This document shows positions 21,159 through 31,217 of a stretch of DNA of 64,000 nucleotides, piece by piece. The notes beneath the pieces are model-generated. The model was not told the origin of the DNA and ran no database searches. It worked only from the letters and a program-made list of their open reading frames with translations. Within the stretch, counting starts at the first letter, position 1; every line of letters begins with the position of its first letter. The position numbers and the translations under genes were made by a program. The DNA comes from Alkalibacterium sp034520745 (GTDB lineage Bacteria > Bacillota > Bacilli > Lactobacillales > Carnobacteriaceae_A): the NCBI GenBank assembly GCA_034520745.1, contig JAXHNF010000011.1, positions 1 through 64,000 on the forward strand, in the 5' to 3' direction.

Positions 21159-21603
21159 TTATTCAAAGACTTTAAATTCTGCACTGTACCTCTCTCCATT
21201 ATAAAAAGTCACGTCGATCAGCAGGCTGGTTACTGGCAGAGGTAAAACCCACACTGGAAACTTCCAGCAGCATAGGCTGATGCCCGGCGGAATCGACCCG
21301 TCGCCGGATGGTCTTATAATACTGCTCATATTTGATCCTCTCCCATTTAGCGTTCTTCTCGCTGAATTTCTCAAAAGTCAGACCATCTTTGCCGGCTATC
21401 ACTTCTCTGCTGTCATGAAGATCATTCTCCAGCTGATTGATGAACAGGTGCCATTCGATCTGGCGGTCGTCTTTTACTGATGCCCGTGCAGTCTGGACCT
21501 GAGAGATGGCGAAGGAAAAGAGCAGCACACAGCTGCTGACTATACTTAGCGCGATGATCACTTCAAGCAGCGAAAAGCCCTTGTCAGCTTTCATCTTCTT
21601 CAC
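21159..21603 (-). CDS. comGF: ComGF-like pseudopilin
   Basis: Minor pseudopilin. MKKMKADKGFSLLEVIIALSIVSS is a type IV prepilin leader with the Gly-Phe cleavage site and Glu at +5, followed by the helix. The globular part contains QIEWHLFINQLENDLHDSREV and KWERIKYEQYYKTIRRRVDSAGHQPML, recognisably ComGF. A frame break near 21,215 separates the last block, LLIDVTFYNGERYSAEF. About 148 residues. The ATG overlaps the comGE stop by four bases. Confidence 0.85.
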
Positions 21604-21929
21604 CAGTCAGCGTAAAGGAAATTTATATTCCTGACTGCCTCATCGTTTTGATAGATCACAATACTTTCCCTGCTTTCAACACTGGAGGCAGTGACCCCTC
21701 CCGATGAGAAGCTCCGGTCCATCAGGTCATCCTTGTCATAAAACATGGCACTCTCATACAGGAACCGGCTCAGTTCAGCGTCCGCTTTCGCCTGTTCCCG
21801 CATCACCAGCAGATCCATGCCGAACGGAAAAACGGTACCGACGAAAAGCCCCAGAATGCTCAAACTGACCAGACTTTCCATCAGTATAAACCCCTGTTCA
21901 CTCTTATTATTCAATGACAAAGCGTCCAC
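21600..21929 (-). CDS. comGE: ComGE-like pseudopilin
   Basis: Minor pseudopilin with leader SEQGFILMESLVSLSILGLFVGTVFP: Gly-Phe cleavage site, Glu at +5 and a 20-residue helix. The rest is a small soluble domain. The start is uncertain: the GTG at 21929 has its purine-rich stretch too close, while a TTG at 21920 lies seven bases from GGGGAG and is more likely. The gene overlaps the end of comGD and the start of comGF. Frame intact, 109 residues at most. Confidence 0.82.
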   Translation of the reverse strand: MDALSLNNKSEQGFILMESLVSLSILGLFVGTVFPFGMDLLVMREQAKADAELSRFLYESAMFYDKDDLMDRSFSSGGVTASSVESRESIVIYQNDEAVRNINFLYADW

Positions 21930-22365
21930 TCCCCATCTGAAAACTGACGGTCACTCTCCCGCGTGCCGTATTGAACCTGATTTCATTTATGTTCCCCAGA
22001 TTGCCGGACCCGCTCAAAAACGAGTATTCCTTGGAGGTCCCGATCAGAGACATGGATTCCGGCAGATAAAGGGTATGATTGACCGGATGATCCGCATTCT
22101 CCTTTCCGGTCACCCGAAACCGGATCAGTCTGCTGGTCGGACGTACTTCCATGATCGTCCAGTGTTTATTGAAGATCGCTTCGCTCTGGATCAGAGTGAT
22201 GCTCGAGCGAAGCGATTCGAAAAACAGCTGCGTTTCTGTTTCCTTTTTCGTCTGAGTGAAATGCAGGACTGGAAAGGCGGCAAGGATCGAGACCACCGCC
22301 AGCACAAGGGTCATTTCAAGCAGTGTAAAGCCCTGATCCGCTTCTAAAGAAACGGCCGCTTTCAT
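21907..22365 (-). CDS. comGD: ComGD-like pseudopilin
   Basis: Minor pseudopilin. SLEADQGFTLLEMTLVLAVVS has the prepilin peptidase site G-F and Glu at +5, with a hydrophobic helix, then LFFESLRSSITLIQSEAIFN and NINEIRFNTARGRVTVSFQMGSGRFVIE, the usual C-terminal beta block of ComGD. 152 residues, frame intact. The ATG shares a base with the comGC stop. Confidence 0.87.
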   Translation of the reverse strand: MKAAVSLEADQGFTLLEMTLVLAVVSILAAFPVLHFTQTKKETETQLFFESLRSSITLIQSEAIFNKHWTIMEVRPTSRLIRFRVTGKENADHPVNHTLYLPESMSLIGTSKEYSFLSGSGNLGNINEIRFNTARGRVTVSFQMGSGRFVIE

Positions 22366-22709
22366 CAGCTTCCGCCTGTGTCGGGTGCCTCAGGTTTTTC
22401 AGTGACTTTTCCTTCAGAGATTTCATACTTCTCATTTGTTTCATTAAATTGCTTCAACGTTATATATTTTTCTGTATGCAGTTCTGTCAATGATGCAGGT
22501 GCAGTGCCTTTGTCCATCGTATACATATCTGCCTGTGACTGAAGGACAGCCACGATCGCTTCATCACCCGTCTTACTTGCATCTGCCTGCCTTCCGGCTA
22601 GGTTCGGCACGAAAAGCAGCAGCAGGGCTGAAATGATGAACAGCACCAGGGACATTTCGATCAGCGTAAAGCCTTGTTCTCTTTTTATCCAGGCTTTCAA
22701 TAGTTTCAT
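22365..22709 (-). CDS. comGC: Major competence pseudopilin ComGC
   Basis: Main subunit of the pseudopilus that pulls DNA toward the ComEA/EC uptake machine. REQGFTLIEMSLVLFIISALLLLFVPNLAG is a textbook type IV prepilin leader and helix; it is followed by IVAVLQSQADMYTMDKGTAPASLTEL, the ComGC core. 114 residues from the ATG at 22709, which follows GAGGAAAA. Frame intact. The C-terminal tail is Pro/Glu-rich (EKPEAPDTGGS). Confidence 0.93.
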   Translation of the reverse strand: MKLLKAWIKREQGFTLIEMSLVLFIISALLLLFVPNLAGRQADASKTGDEAIVAVLQSQADMYTMDKGTAPASLTELHTEKYITLKQFNETNEKYEISEGKVTEKPEAPDTGGS

Positions 22710-22725
22710 TATTTTTCCTCTTTTC

Positions 22726-23791
22726 TTAAAAAGTCTGCAGTGCACTGAATGTCGGCAGCAGGAGTGCCGCGTAAATGGCCACAATGATGACGGCCACAAA
22801 AATAAAGATGACGGGCTGGATCCAGTTCATGACCCGCTTGACGTTTTTATCAAACTCTTCTTCACAGTTTTCGGCATACATCTCGAGCTCCTGCCCCAGA
22901 CGACCGGACTGTTCGCCCTGCCTGATGACCAGCGTGAGCTCGTGATTCAGAAAATTCAGTTCTTTCAACGTCTCATGAAACGCGTGTCCCTGTTTCATTT
23001 CTCTTTCGATATGTTCTCCCATCTCGGTGATCAAAGGCGACAGACCGTTCTGCTTCATGATGGCGACGACTTCAAACAGACTGGTATTGCCCTTGAGCAG
23101 ACCGCCCCATTCATTTGAAAAAAAACGGGTCCAGTACAGCCTGAACAAGCCCGACTTGGACCAGCCCGCTATCCACTTCAACCGGGCTACCGGAGACAGC
23201 TCGGCGAGCTCTCTGCATGGCTGCCAGCAGTGCCGCAGCAACTCAGGACGCTGCCTGTCAGGAGGATGAGCGGTGCATGATAGACAGCGTCCAGAATGAA
23301 CCGCGTGCCCAAGTCAAGCTCAGTCGTCTGCATCGACGTCATATCGCTCATATGGGGCAGCAGGATAAAGCGCATCGCCAAAAGCATCATCATGACGAAA
23401 AACAGCAGAACAAGCGGGTACTGCAGAAGCGTCATCAATTTTCTTTTTCTGTCTGCCTGCTTGAGCAGCTGATTCCCGGCCTGCAGCGTCGTTTCAGCCA
23501 GATGCCCGTGATAGAGTGAAAAATACAGCTGGGCACAGATCACATCCGGAAAACCGGCCGCTTTCAAGGCATCTGAAAACAAAACCCCTGACTCACCTCC
23601 CTGTGAATGATCCTGATCATGTATCTGGATTCTTTATCCACGATCGTTTCCAGAAAGCGCAGTGCATCCTGAAGGGAAAAACCGTCCAGGAGCAGCCGGC
23701 CGCAGCGCTTCAGAAACTGACCCTGGCGCACGGTCTGTTTATGCGTTGGGAATAAAGTAGCGCCGGTATGTCTTTTCAGTAATGTAGCCAT
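22726..23791 (-). CDS. comGB: Competence pilus membrane platform ComGB
   Basis: Polytopic PilC/GspF-type protein on which the pseudopilus is assembled. Three readable pieces: the N-terminal cytoplasmic domain (FLKRCGRLLLDGFSLQDALRFLE), the first membrane domain with LLQYPLVLLFFVMMMLLAMRFILLPHM, and the C-terminal domain with FEVVAIMKQNGLSPLITEMGEHIEREMKQG, LTLVIRQGEQSGRLGQELEMYA and the final helix PVIFIFVAVIIVAIYAALLLP. Frame breaks near 23,575 and 23,240. About 355 residues, as expected. Its start lies inside the end of comGA. Confidence 0.9.
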
Positions 23792-24813
23792 TTAAATACA
23801 CCTTTTCCAGTAAATGATTGAACTCTCTAGCGGGCGGCTTCGTCGAAAGCAGTTTCGCATTATCGCCCTCGAGCCAGTCGTTCATCTCTTCTGCCGTCAT
23901 CACTTCGAGCAGGGCCAGGCGTTTTTTCCCTCTGTCATGATGCGAGCAGTACACGCTGGCAGTTCGACTCGCAGAGCGGGCAGTACAGCGGCAGCAGGGT
24001 CTGAAAGGCCACCCCTATAAGCGTCTGCTTGAGCAGGGGCAGCCCGACGCCAAGCTCGGTCATCCGCGCCAGCACGCCCCGGGCATTTTTCGCATGGATC
24101 GACGCGACGATGAGGTGACCGGTCAGTGCGCCCCGCATCACCATTTTGGCCGTTTCTTCATCCCTGATCTCTCCGACGATGATGACGTCAGGATGATGCC
24201 TCAAACTCGATTTCAAAAGATGTTCATACGTGACGCCCGCTGTTTCGTTGACCTGCGTCTGCAGGAAGCTGGTCTCTTCGATTTCCACTGGATCCTCGAC
24301 GGTGATGACCTGCTGCTTCTCTCCTTTCATGCGGTTTTTGATCAGGTGATACATGGTCGTCGTCTTGCCCGAATCGACCGGACCGGAAAACAGCAGCAGG
24401 CCGGATTTCGCCTGAACCAGCTGTTCCAGTTTCTCCCATTCGTGTGAAAAGAACGTGCCGGGGATCTGCATTTCTTCCTCTTTCTGCTTGAGCAGACGGA
24501 TGACGAGGGATTCCTGGGACTGGTAATTGCTGATCGTCGAAAACCGGCAGTCGATCGCTTTTTCGCTCAGCTGGAAGGTCGTGCTGCCGCTTTGGGGTCG
24601 CCGCCTTTCCCCCACATCCATATTCGACAGGAACTTGAAGTAGGAAATGAGCCGAGTCCCCTCTTCTCTGTCCAGATAATACTGTTTCTCCATCTGACCG
24701 TTCAGCCGGAAGTAGACATCGTAGTGCTTCTGCTCCGGCAGTATATGGATGTCACTCGTTCTGTATGAATCTGCCACCTCAAGCAGATGACTGGCAAACG
24801 ATTCTGTATCCAT
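23739..24813 (-). CDS. comGA: Competence pilus ATPase ComGA
   Basis: Secretion-type hexameric ATPase that powers pseudopilus assembly. MDTESFASHLLEVADSYRTSDIHILPEQ leads the N-terminal domain; the motor has Walker A GPVDSGKTTTMY (Asp where Gly is common), the Asp box VITVEDPVEIEE, Walker B region HPDVIIVGEIRDEETAKMVMRGALTGHLIVASIHAKNA, with a conserved His. A frame break near 23,945 falls close to the Cys-rich motif CPLCESNC. The ATG at 24813 lies after GGGAGG. About 358 residues. It opens the operon comGA-GG, which appears complete; I saw no recognisable ComX/SigH box upstream. Confidence 0.93.
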
Positions 24814-24884
24814 CACATCCTCCCTTTCCAATTTTTATGTGCTACTTTATATATTGTTCAATTATTTATTTGCTTCACGAAAAA

Positions 24885-24927
24885 AACCTCAAATAACCAG
24901 AAAAAATTCTTCTGCTCATTTGAGGTT
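24885..24927 (-). terminator. Terminator after yebC
   Basis: On the minus strand AACCTCAAAT pairs with ATTTGAGGTT around a 23-base loop and runs into TTTTTTCG. It separates yebC from the comG operon. Confidence 0.8.
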
Positions 24928-24960
24928 CTATCCAAACTTATTCTATTGTATTTTTAAACG

Positions 24961-25688
24961 TTACACTTCAGCGTTATGATAGACTTCGCTGACATCGTCG
25001 TCATCTTCCAGTGCGTCGATCAGCTGTTCAAAGACCTCTTCCTTGTCTTCAGGTACCGGCAGCGTCGTTTGCGGGACCATCATCAGTTCGGCCTGATCCA
25101 GATCAAAACCGGCTTCTTTGAGTGCATCCCGTACGGCTGTGAAATCCGTTGCTTCCGTATAGATCTCAAAGACTTCGTCAGACGTTTCGAGTTCTTCACC
25201 GCCGGCTTCAAGCACATGCATCAGCATGTCGTCTTCATCCACGTCCAGCCCTTCACGGTCGATCGCGATATAGCCTTTGCGGTCGAACATGTAGCTTACT
25301 GATCCTTTTTCACCTAAAGTCCCGCCATTACGGGTGAATGCGATCCGGACATTTGTACCTGTACGGTTCAGGTTGTCTGTCAGGCCATGAACGAGCACGG
25401 CGATCCCGTTTGGTCCGTAGCCTTCGTAAATGACTTCATCATAGTTGTCACCCTGACCGGCATCGGTGGCCCGCTTGATTGCACGGTCGATATTGTCGTT
25501 GGGCATGTTGTTCGATTTCGCCTTGTCCACAGCCAGACGCAAGTGCCGCGTTCATTTCCGGATCAGATCCGCCGTCTTTTGCCGCCTTGTAAATTTCTTT
25601 AGATAATTTCTGAAAAATCTTTCCGCGTTTGGCGTCCTGTGCGCCTTTACGCTGTTTGATATTATTCCACTTTCGAATGTCCTGCCAT
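24961..25688 (-). CDS. yebC: YebC/PmpR family regulatory protein
   Basis: Ribosome- or DNA-associated protein of the YebC/TACO1 family; members act as transcription regulators, and one branch helps translate proline stretches. The start MAGHSKW is recovered by fixing one base near 25,670, then NNIKQRKGAQDAKRGKIFQKLSKEI. The main frame has DKAKSNNMPNDNIDRAIKRATDAG, YEGYGPNGIAVLVHGLTDNLNRT and EVFEIYTEATDFTAVRDAL. About 242 residues, standard. ATG at 25688 follows AGAGG. Single-gene unit ended by the hairpin at 24885. Confidence 0.93.
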
Positions 25689-25772
25689 CACAATTCCTCT
25701 TCCCTGAATTTGATTTACATTTTCCTCTGTTATTATACCAAAAATCTCCATCATATCAACAGCACAGAAAAT

Positions 25773-25797
25773 GAGTGGGCTCGCTTACAACCCACTC
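25773..25797 (-). terminator. Terminator after the VanZ-like gene
   Basis: GAGTGGG and CCCACTC pair around an 11-base loop, followed on the minus strand by ATTTTCTG. It lies 33 bases after the VanZ-like stop. Confidence 0.6.
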
Positions 25798-25829
25798 ACT
25801 CCCGTATCCTGTATGTAACTGCTCCTGGG

Positions 25830-26351
25830 TCAGGATCTGAACTTCACTTTCTGGCGTCTTCTGCCTTTGGGCCGCATAAAGAATGCAATGGCTGTCCCGA
25901 CGACTGCACCGGCTGTGTCGAGCATGACGTCCTCCATCAATGCCGTGCGGTTCGGATGGAAGGCCTGACGCAGTTCATCAAAGGACGCATAACCGGCCGC
26001 CAGCATCAAGGCCAGCAGGAACGTCAGCCAGGGCTGGGCGACTCGGTTTCTCAAACCGAGAAACCAGAAAAGGCCTAGCAGAAAGTACGATACAAAGTGG
26101 GCGCCTTTCCTCAGGAAAAATTCTATAAAGCCCACGTAGCCCTGTGCCGCGACACTGACTTCGCTCCCGGCGTACATGAATTCGATCCGTTCAAAAAGTC
26201 CTCTGAGCGGTTCTCCTTCGAGCCACTGATGCAGCAGGGGCTGAACGTTCTGATCCTGATACCCCATCGATGAACTGTAAAACAGCACTGCCATGACCGC
26301 GAAAGCGAGCAGCAGATATACATTATCCATAGGTCTTGCTTTTCTATTCAT
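25830..26351 (-). CDS. VanZ family membrane protein
   Basis: Small membrane protein of the VanZ family; the founding member gives low teicoplanin resistance, but most chromosomal relatives have no proven role. 173 residues with four likely membrane segments: VYLLLAFAVMAVLFYSSSMG, HFVSYFLLGLFWFLGL, WLTFLLALMLAAGYASFDELRQ and VMLDTAGAVVGTAIAFFM. The conserved motifs KGAHFVSYF, DELRQAFHPNRT and D..LDT.GA are all present. ATG at 26351 after GAGGTG. Divergent from pepF. Confidence 0.88.
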   Translation of the reverse strand: MNRKARPMDNVYLLLAFAVMAVLFYSSSMGYQDQNVQPLLHQWLEGEPLRGLFERIEFMYAGSEVSVAAQGYVGFIEFFLRKGAHFVSYFLLGLFWFLGLRNRVAQPWLTFLLALMLAAGYASFDELRQAFHPNRTALMEDVMLDTAGAVVGTAIAFFMRPKGRRRQKVKFRS

Positions 26352-26460
26352 TCATTCACACCTCATTCAGTCAATAACTCCATTCTAACTGATGTGTCTG
26401 GATATGGAAAGAAAAAAACGATACAATGAAAACAGTCTATCTAAAGGGGAGAAATCAGCA

Positions 26461-28266
26461 ATGACAACATCACAAAACTGGAACATGGACAGCGTCTTTG
26501 AAGGCGGCAGCCATTCCGAAGCTCTACAGGCACGTATAAAGGAGCTGGATGTACTGATCGATGAAACACTGGCTCAAATCAAGGCGTGGGATCCAAAGGA
26601 AGATCATCCGGAGTTCAGTCATCTGGCTTCGTTTCTCGAAAACAGAGAAGCGATCGGCAACGGTCTGTCCGAGGCCGGCACCTTTGCCCGCGGATTATTT
26701 TCGGCAGACACGAAAGATCTCCAGGCGGCCAAAGTCGTGAACCAGCTCAGTACTGTCGGCAGTCAGATGAGTGCCGTTGAAACACTATTCATGAAAAAAC
26801 TGAAAGATGTGCCTGAAGACGAATGGCATACACTCGTTTCCATCTGAGCCCTTCAAGCAGAGCGCCTTTCCACTGGAAGAAAAAGAAAGAAAGGCCAGAA
26901 ACTGCTGTCAGAAAAAGAAGAAAAGATCATTCAGAAACTGTCTCTGGACGGACTCAACGGGTTCGGCAATATGTACCAGACAATCGTAAATACCGTGACC
27001 GTCCCGTTTGAAGAAGACGGAACGATCACTTACCTTTCAGCCGGTCAGGCAGCGAACAAGCTGACGGGTTCTGAAGATCCGGCAGTCAGACAGCGGCTCC
27101 TGACTGACTGGGAAAATGCCTGGAAGGAAAAAGCCGCGCTGTTTGCGGATACGCTCAATCACCTGGCCGGTTTCAGACTACAGACATATGATTTGAGAGA
27201 CGAGGACGACTTCCTGACTCCGCCGCTCGAATACAACCGTATGGAAGAAGACACTCTGAATACGATGTGGGACACGATCACTGAAAACAAACCTAAAGTC
27301 GTTGAGTTTTTGAACCGAAAAGCGGCACTGATGGGTAAAAAACAATTGAACTGGGCGGATGTCACGGCTCCGGTCTCCGTCGGTGATTATGAACCGAAGA
27401 CCTATTCCTTTGAAGAAGCACAGGATTTCGTCGTCAAACACTTCGGGACATTCAGTCAGGAAATGCAGGAAATGGCGCAGCGCGCTTTCGACGAACGGTG
27501 GGTCGAAGCGGAAGATAAAGAAGGCAAACGCCCGGGAGCATACTGCTCGAATCTACCTGAGAGCAGAGAATCACGCATCTTCATGACGTTCTCAGGCAGC
27601 GCAAACAATGTCTCGACCCTGGCGCATGAACTGGGCCATGCCTACCACAGCCATGTGATGCGTGACCTGCCCGCCCTCAACCGCAGCTACGCCATGAACG
27701 TGGCTGAAACGGCCTCGACGTTTGCGGAGATGCTGATCTCTGACGCGACGGTGGAAGCTGCAGCGTCTGAAGAAGAGAAAATCGCTCTTCTGGACAGCAA
27801 GATTTCCCGCGCTGCGGTCATGTTCATGAATATTCACAGCCGCTTCCTGTTCGAGAAACGTTTCTACGAAGCCCGCAAAAAAGGTCTGGTCAATGAAGAT
27901 GAACTGAGCCAGATCATGGAGGAAGCTCAGAAAGAAGCCTTCCTGGACTCTCTGGATACGTATCATCCGACTTTCTGGGCGAGCAAGCTGCATTTTCATA
28001 TTACGGGGCTGTCCTTCTACAACTTCCCGTATACGTTCGGCTTCCTCTTCAGCCTGGGGATCTATTCCAAAGCCAAGCGGGAAGGAAAATCGTTCGAAAC
28101 AGACTACCGTGATCTGCTTAGAGATACAGCCAGCATGACCACGGAAGAACTTGCTGAAAAGCATTTAGATGCCGACCTGACGCAACCTTTGTTCTGGCAG
28201 TCGGCCATCGACGAAATACTGACGGACATCGATGACTATCTGGCTTTGACGGCTGACAGAATCTGA
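26461..28266 (+). CDS. pepF: Oligoendopeptidase F family M3 metallopeptidase
   Basis: Cytoplasmic zinc peptidase degrading short oligopeptides. The catalytic HELGH is in STLAHELGHAYHSHVM near 27,620-27,660, with the third zinc ligand Glu in NVAETASTFAEML. Other family blocks: YCSNLPESRESRIFMTFSG and FHITGLSFYNFPYTFGFLFSLG. About 601 residues, normal for PepF. The ATG at 26461 follows AAAGGGGAG. Frame breaks near 26,845 and 26,940, the gap reading HLSPSSRAPFHWKKKKE in another frame. A strong terminator follows. Confidence 0.93.
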
Positions 28267-28285
28267 TTCAGTCAGTTTATATAGT

Positions 28286-28322
28286 AAAAAGTCGCTTACC
28301 TTTAAGGATAAGCGGCTTTTTA
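28286..28322 (+). terminator. Terminator after pepF
   Basis: AAAAAGTCGCTTA pairs with TAAGCGGCTTTTT (one G-U), enclosing CCTTTAAGGA, with a T-run on the plus strand. Confidence 0.85.
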
Positions 28323-28376
28323 TTGTTTCAGCAGTTGGATTTAAATAAGAATTCCTTCTATCTTTAAACAAAAAAA

Positions 28377-28414
28377 CCGTCCTCATCTGGCAGACTTTCA
28401 CCAGTAAAGGACGG
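28377..28414 (-). terminator. Terminator after the NlpC/P60 gene
   Basis: On the minus strand CCGTCCT and AGGACGG pair, with an inner CTGG/CCAG stem, followed by TTTTTTTG. Confidence 0.8.
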
Positions 28415-28438
28415 CTCCGATATTCAATTATAGGTGTT

Positions 28439-29795
28439 TCAATATCTTCCGTAACCGACCAGGCGTCTTCCCCAGTAGTTGGAGTGCACGCTGGTATAAG
28501 CGACACCCGTGCTGGTCTGAGCACCGATGAACTGGCCGTTCCCTGACGTAGATCCCGACGTGGCTGACACGTGACCCGTTCTCAGAGAAGAATACCAGAT
28601 CACCCGCACGCGGGTTGGATACTTTCTGCGACGAGGCATATTGACCGGCAGCGGAACGGGGTAAACTGACGCCCGCTTGTCTGAAGACGTAGCTTGTAAA
28701 ACCGGAACAGTCAAAGGCCCGGGTGGTCGATCCGCCGTAAAGATACGGCGTGCCCAAAACACCATTCGCATAAGAACTGATCTGTCCCCATGTCACGCCG
28801 CCGCTGGACGGCTTGGCTTCAGGCGCCGGAGCAGGTTTTGGCTTGCTTGTATTGGCCGGAGCCTGTGCAGATTCGTTTGATGCTGCGGCACTGGAACTGG
28901 CCGTAGTGGTCTGTGCATTGCTGGAAGCACTGTTGTCTGCTGACTGGTTTGAGCTGGAAGAGGATACGGATGCTTCTTCTTCAGCTGCCTGTTCAGCTTC
29001 GGCGCGTCTGCGCTCTTGGGCTTCACGGGCTGCTTGAGCCGCTTCTTCTCTGGCGGTAACCAGTTCGACAACGGCTCTTTCTGCTTCAGCTTTTTCTGCC
29101 AAGAATCGGCTGCGGTCTTCTTCTGCTGTCGCTTTTTCAGAGGCCAGCTGGGCCACCAGCACTTCTTTTTCCAGACGCTGCTGTTCCAGCTCTTCTGAAA
29201 TACCTTCCAGTTCTGCGGCCAGTGCGTTCTGCTCTGAAATGGTCTGTTCTGTCTCTTCCTGTTTCTCCACTAACAAATTCTGATCCCTTATCTGGGCTTC
29301 GACCAGTTTGCGGTTGGAGCTGACAAGGTCGGAAACGACATCGATCCGTCCCAGAATATCAGTTAAAGATTCTGCATCAAGAATGAATTCGATATAGTTC
29401 ACTGTCTGGCCGTCCACCTGGATCTTTCTTGCCTGTTTTTCGAGCTTCTCAGTACGTTTTTCAATAACGGTCTCCAGCTCGGCGATTTCTTCCTGCAGAG
29501 CTTTCATTTCACTGTGAGCTTTTTCCAGACGCTCGACGACTTCATCGATACGGTCTTCATTCGCTGTGATATCATCGTTTACTCTGCTCAGTTCTTCTTT
29601 TGTATTTTTAACTTCAACTTGTAAAGAATCTATGGTCCCTTCCAAGTTATGTACTTTATTCTCAGTCTCTTCGATCCTGTTCAGGTTTTCCTGAATGGCT
29701 TCATCGTATTCTGTTGCAGAAGCCTCGGGAGCGAGTGCAAGCGAACTCAATAATAAAGCAGTGGTCAACGTGGAAACGAGTATTCTCTTTTTCAA
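28439..29795 (-). CDS. PcsB-like coiled-coil peptidoglycan hydrolase, NlpC/P60 domain
   Basis: Secreted endopeptidase that should cut peptidoglycan stem peptides during growth or daughter-cell separation. Signal peptide VSTLTTALLLSSLALAPEASA, then a coiled coil of about 220 residues with the PcsB-type block ESLTDILGRIDVVSDLVSSN, a Ser/Ala/Pro linker, and a C-terminal NlpC/P60 domain. The catalytic Cys is in RAFDCSGFTSYVF, the His in SRVSHVGIYV. A frame break near 28,545 precedes the last block, GQFIGAQTSTGVAYTSVHSNYW. About 452 residues. The TTG at 29795 sits six bases after GGAGGG, a better start than the upstream ATG. The same coiled-coil block occurs in the M23 gene at 61,861-63,208. Confidence 0.9.
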
Positions 29796-29888
29796 AGGTA
29801 TTCCCTCCATTTTTTCTGTCCGTTGAAGCGGTCATAAAATATATATTCCAATACTTAATTAGCATGTTTTCTCTCTTGTCTATGACAA

Positions 29889-29897
29889 AGTATAACA
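29889..29897 (-). promoter_or_regulatory. Extended -10 promoter of the NlpC/P60 gene, with WalR-like half sites upstream
   Basis: The minus strand reads TGTTATACT, an extended -10, about 95 bases before the TTG start. About 24 bases further upstream (29916-29932) is TGTAATGATTCTGAAAC, one perfect and one near WalR half site in direct repeat with a five-base gap. WalR control of such hydrolases is common in Firmicutes; here it is inferred. Confidence 0.42.
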
Positions 29898-30067
29898 CCC
29901 GAAAATAATAAACGGGTTTCAGAATCATTACACTTCCATGTCACTTGTGCACCGTTCACAAGACAAACCGGGCCGATTACTTGCAATTTAGCCTCACAGA
30001 GCCTATACTTTTTAGTGATTACACTAATTATTTGTGTATGGACAAGTATTCAAGGAGGAAAATATAT

Positions 30068-30977
30068 ATGAGTGACTACCGTGTGCTGCTGTATTATAAA
30101 TACGTAAAAATCGATGATCCGGAAACAATTCAGAGATGAACATATGGCATTGTGCAAAGATATCGGACTGAAGGGGCGTATCCTCGTTTCTGAAGAAGGA
30201 CTGAACGGCACCTGTTCAGGGACCGTTGAACAGACAGACCAGTATATGGAAGCTGTGCGTTCCGATGAGCGCTTTGAAGATATCTATTTCAAGATCGATG
30301 AAGCTGACGGCCATGCCTTCAAGAAAATGCACGTGCGTTACCGGCCGGAAATCGTTTCACTGAAGCTGGGCGACGAAGACCATGATGCCGCTCTAGTCAC
30401 GGGGAAGTTTCTGGATCCGGTCGAATGGAAAGAAGCCCTGGACGATGAAAACACCATTGTTCTGGATGCACGAAATGATTACGAGTATGATCTGGGTCAT
30501 TTCAGAGGGGCTGTACGTCCGGACATACGGTCATTCCGCGAACTGCCCGAATGGATCAAGGAAAACAAAGAAAAATTTATGGACAAGCGCATCGTGACCT
30601 ACTGCACCGGCGGCATCCGCTGTGAAAAACTGACAGGATGGCTGATGAAAGAAGGCTTCGACGATGTCGGACAGCTGCACGGCGGCATCCACCACTACGG
30701 GACAGACCCCCGGACCCAGGGTGAAAAATGGGACGGCAAGATGTATGTCTTCGATGAGCGCATCAGCGTGGATATCAATAAAGTCGACAAACAGGTCATC
30801 GCCAGAGACTGGTTCGACGGCGAGCCGTGCGAACGTTACGTCAACTGTGCAAATCCCGAATGCAACCGCCAGTTCATTACTTCAGAAGATAATGAACATA
30901 AATATTTAAGAAGCTGTTCACATGAATGCCGCGTCCATCCCGACAACCGCTATGTCGAGGAACATGACTCTGAGTAA
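30068..30977 (+). CDS. trhO: tRNA uridine(34) hydroxylase TrhO (rhodanese family)
   Basis: Oxygen-dependent 5-hydroxylation of U34 in certain tRNAs. The start YRVLLYYKYVKIDDPETI is followed by a frame break near 30,130; the main frame then has LKGRILVSEEGLNGTCSGT, the rhodanese domain with VLDARNDYEYDLGHFRGA and the catalytic Cys loop VTYCTGGIRCEKLTGWL, LHGGIHHYG and a C-terminal Cys cluster (CANPEC, CSHEC). About 303 residues. ATG at 30068 follows AAGGAGG. Transcribed away from the NlpC/P60 gene. Confidence 0.94.
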
Positions 30978-31046
30978 AACAGACGTTATAGAACGTACTG
31001 GCAGCTATCGGTGAGACACTTCCTGAAACGGTCTGAAGAATGTTGA

Positions 31047-31080
31047 CCCTCTGCGAAAGAATATCGCAGAGGGGCTTTCT
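31047..31080 (+). terminator. Terminator after trhO
   Basis: CCCTCTGCGA pairs perfectly with TCGCAGAGGG around a seven-base loop; the tail GCTTTCTGTT is only moderately T-rich. Confidence 0.7.
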
Positions 31081-31165
31081 GTTCCTGACTGCCTTAACAA
31101 TTCTGTCACAATACTCAAATAGTTGTGAGAATACAGGGCTTGACATTTTATTTTACCCCTGATTT

Positions 31166-31174
31166 TGCTATAAT
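31166..31174 (+). promoter_or_regulatory. Extended -10 promoter of the class A PBP gene
   Basis: TGCTATAAT, a consensus extended -10, 44 bases before the ATG. A TTGACA at 31140 is 23 bases away, too far for a normal -35, so the extended element probably carries recognition. Confidence 0.55.
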
Positions 31175-31217
31175 ATAGCAAGTCCTATCACTATACACAC
31201 TAAATAAGGAGTCTATA

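Noticed and set aside
24814..24884. Competence sigma factor box upstream of comGA
   Set aside because: Only AT-rich sequence is seen; no TACGAATA-type or SigH consensus could be supported.
31140..31174. Standard -35/-10 promoter using TTGACA at 31,140 for the PBP gene
   Set aside because: The spacer to TATAAT would be 23 bases, too long; the extended -10 alone is the better call.
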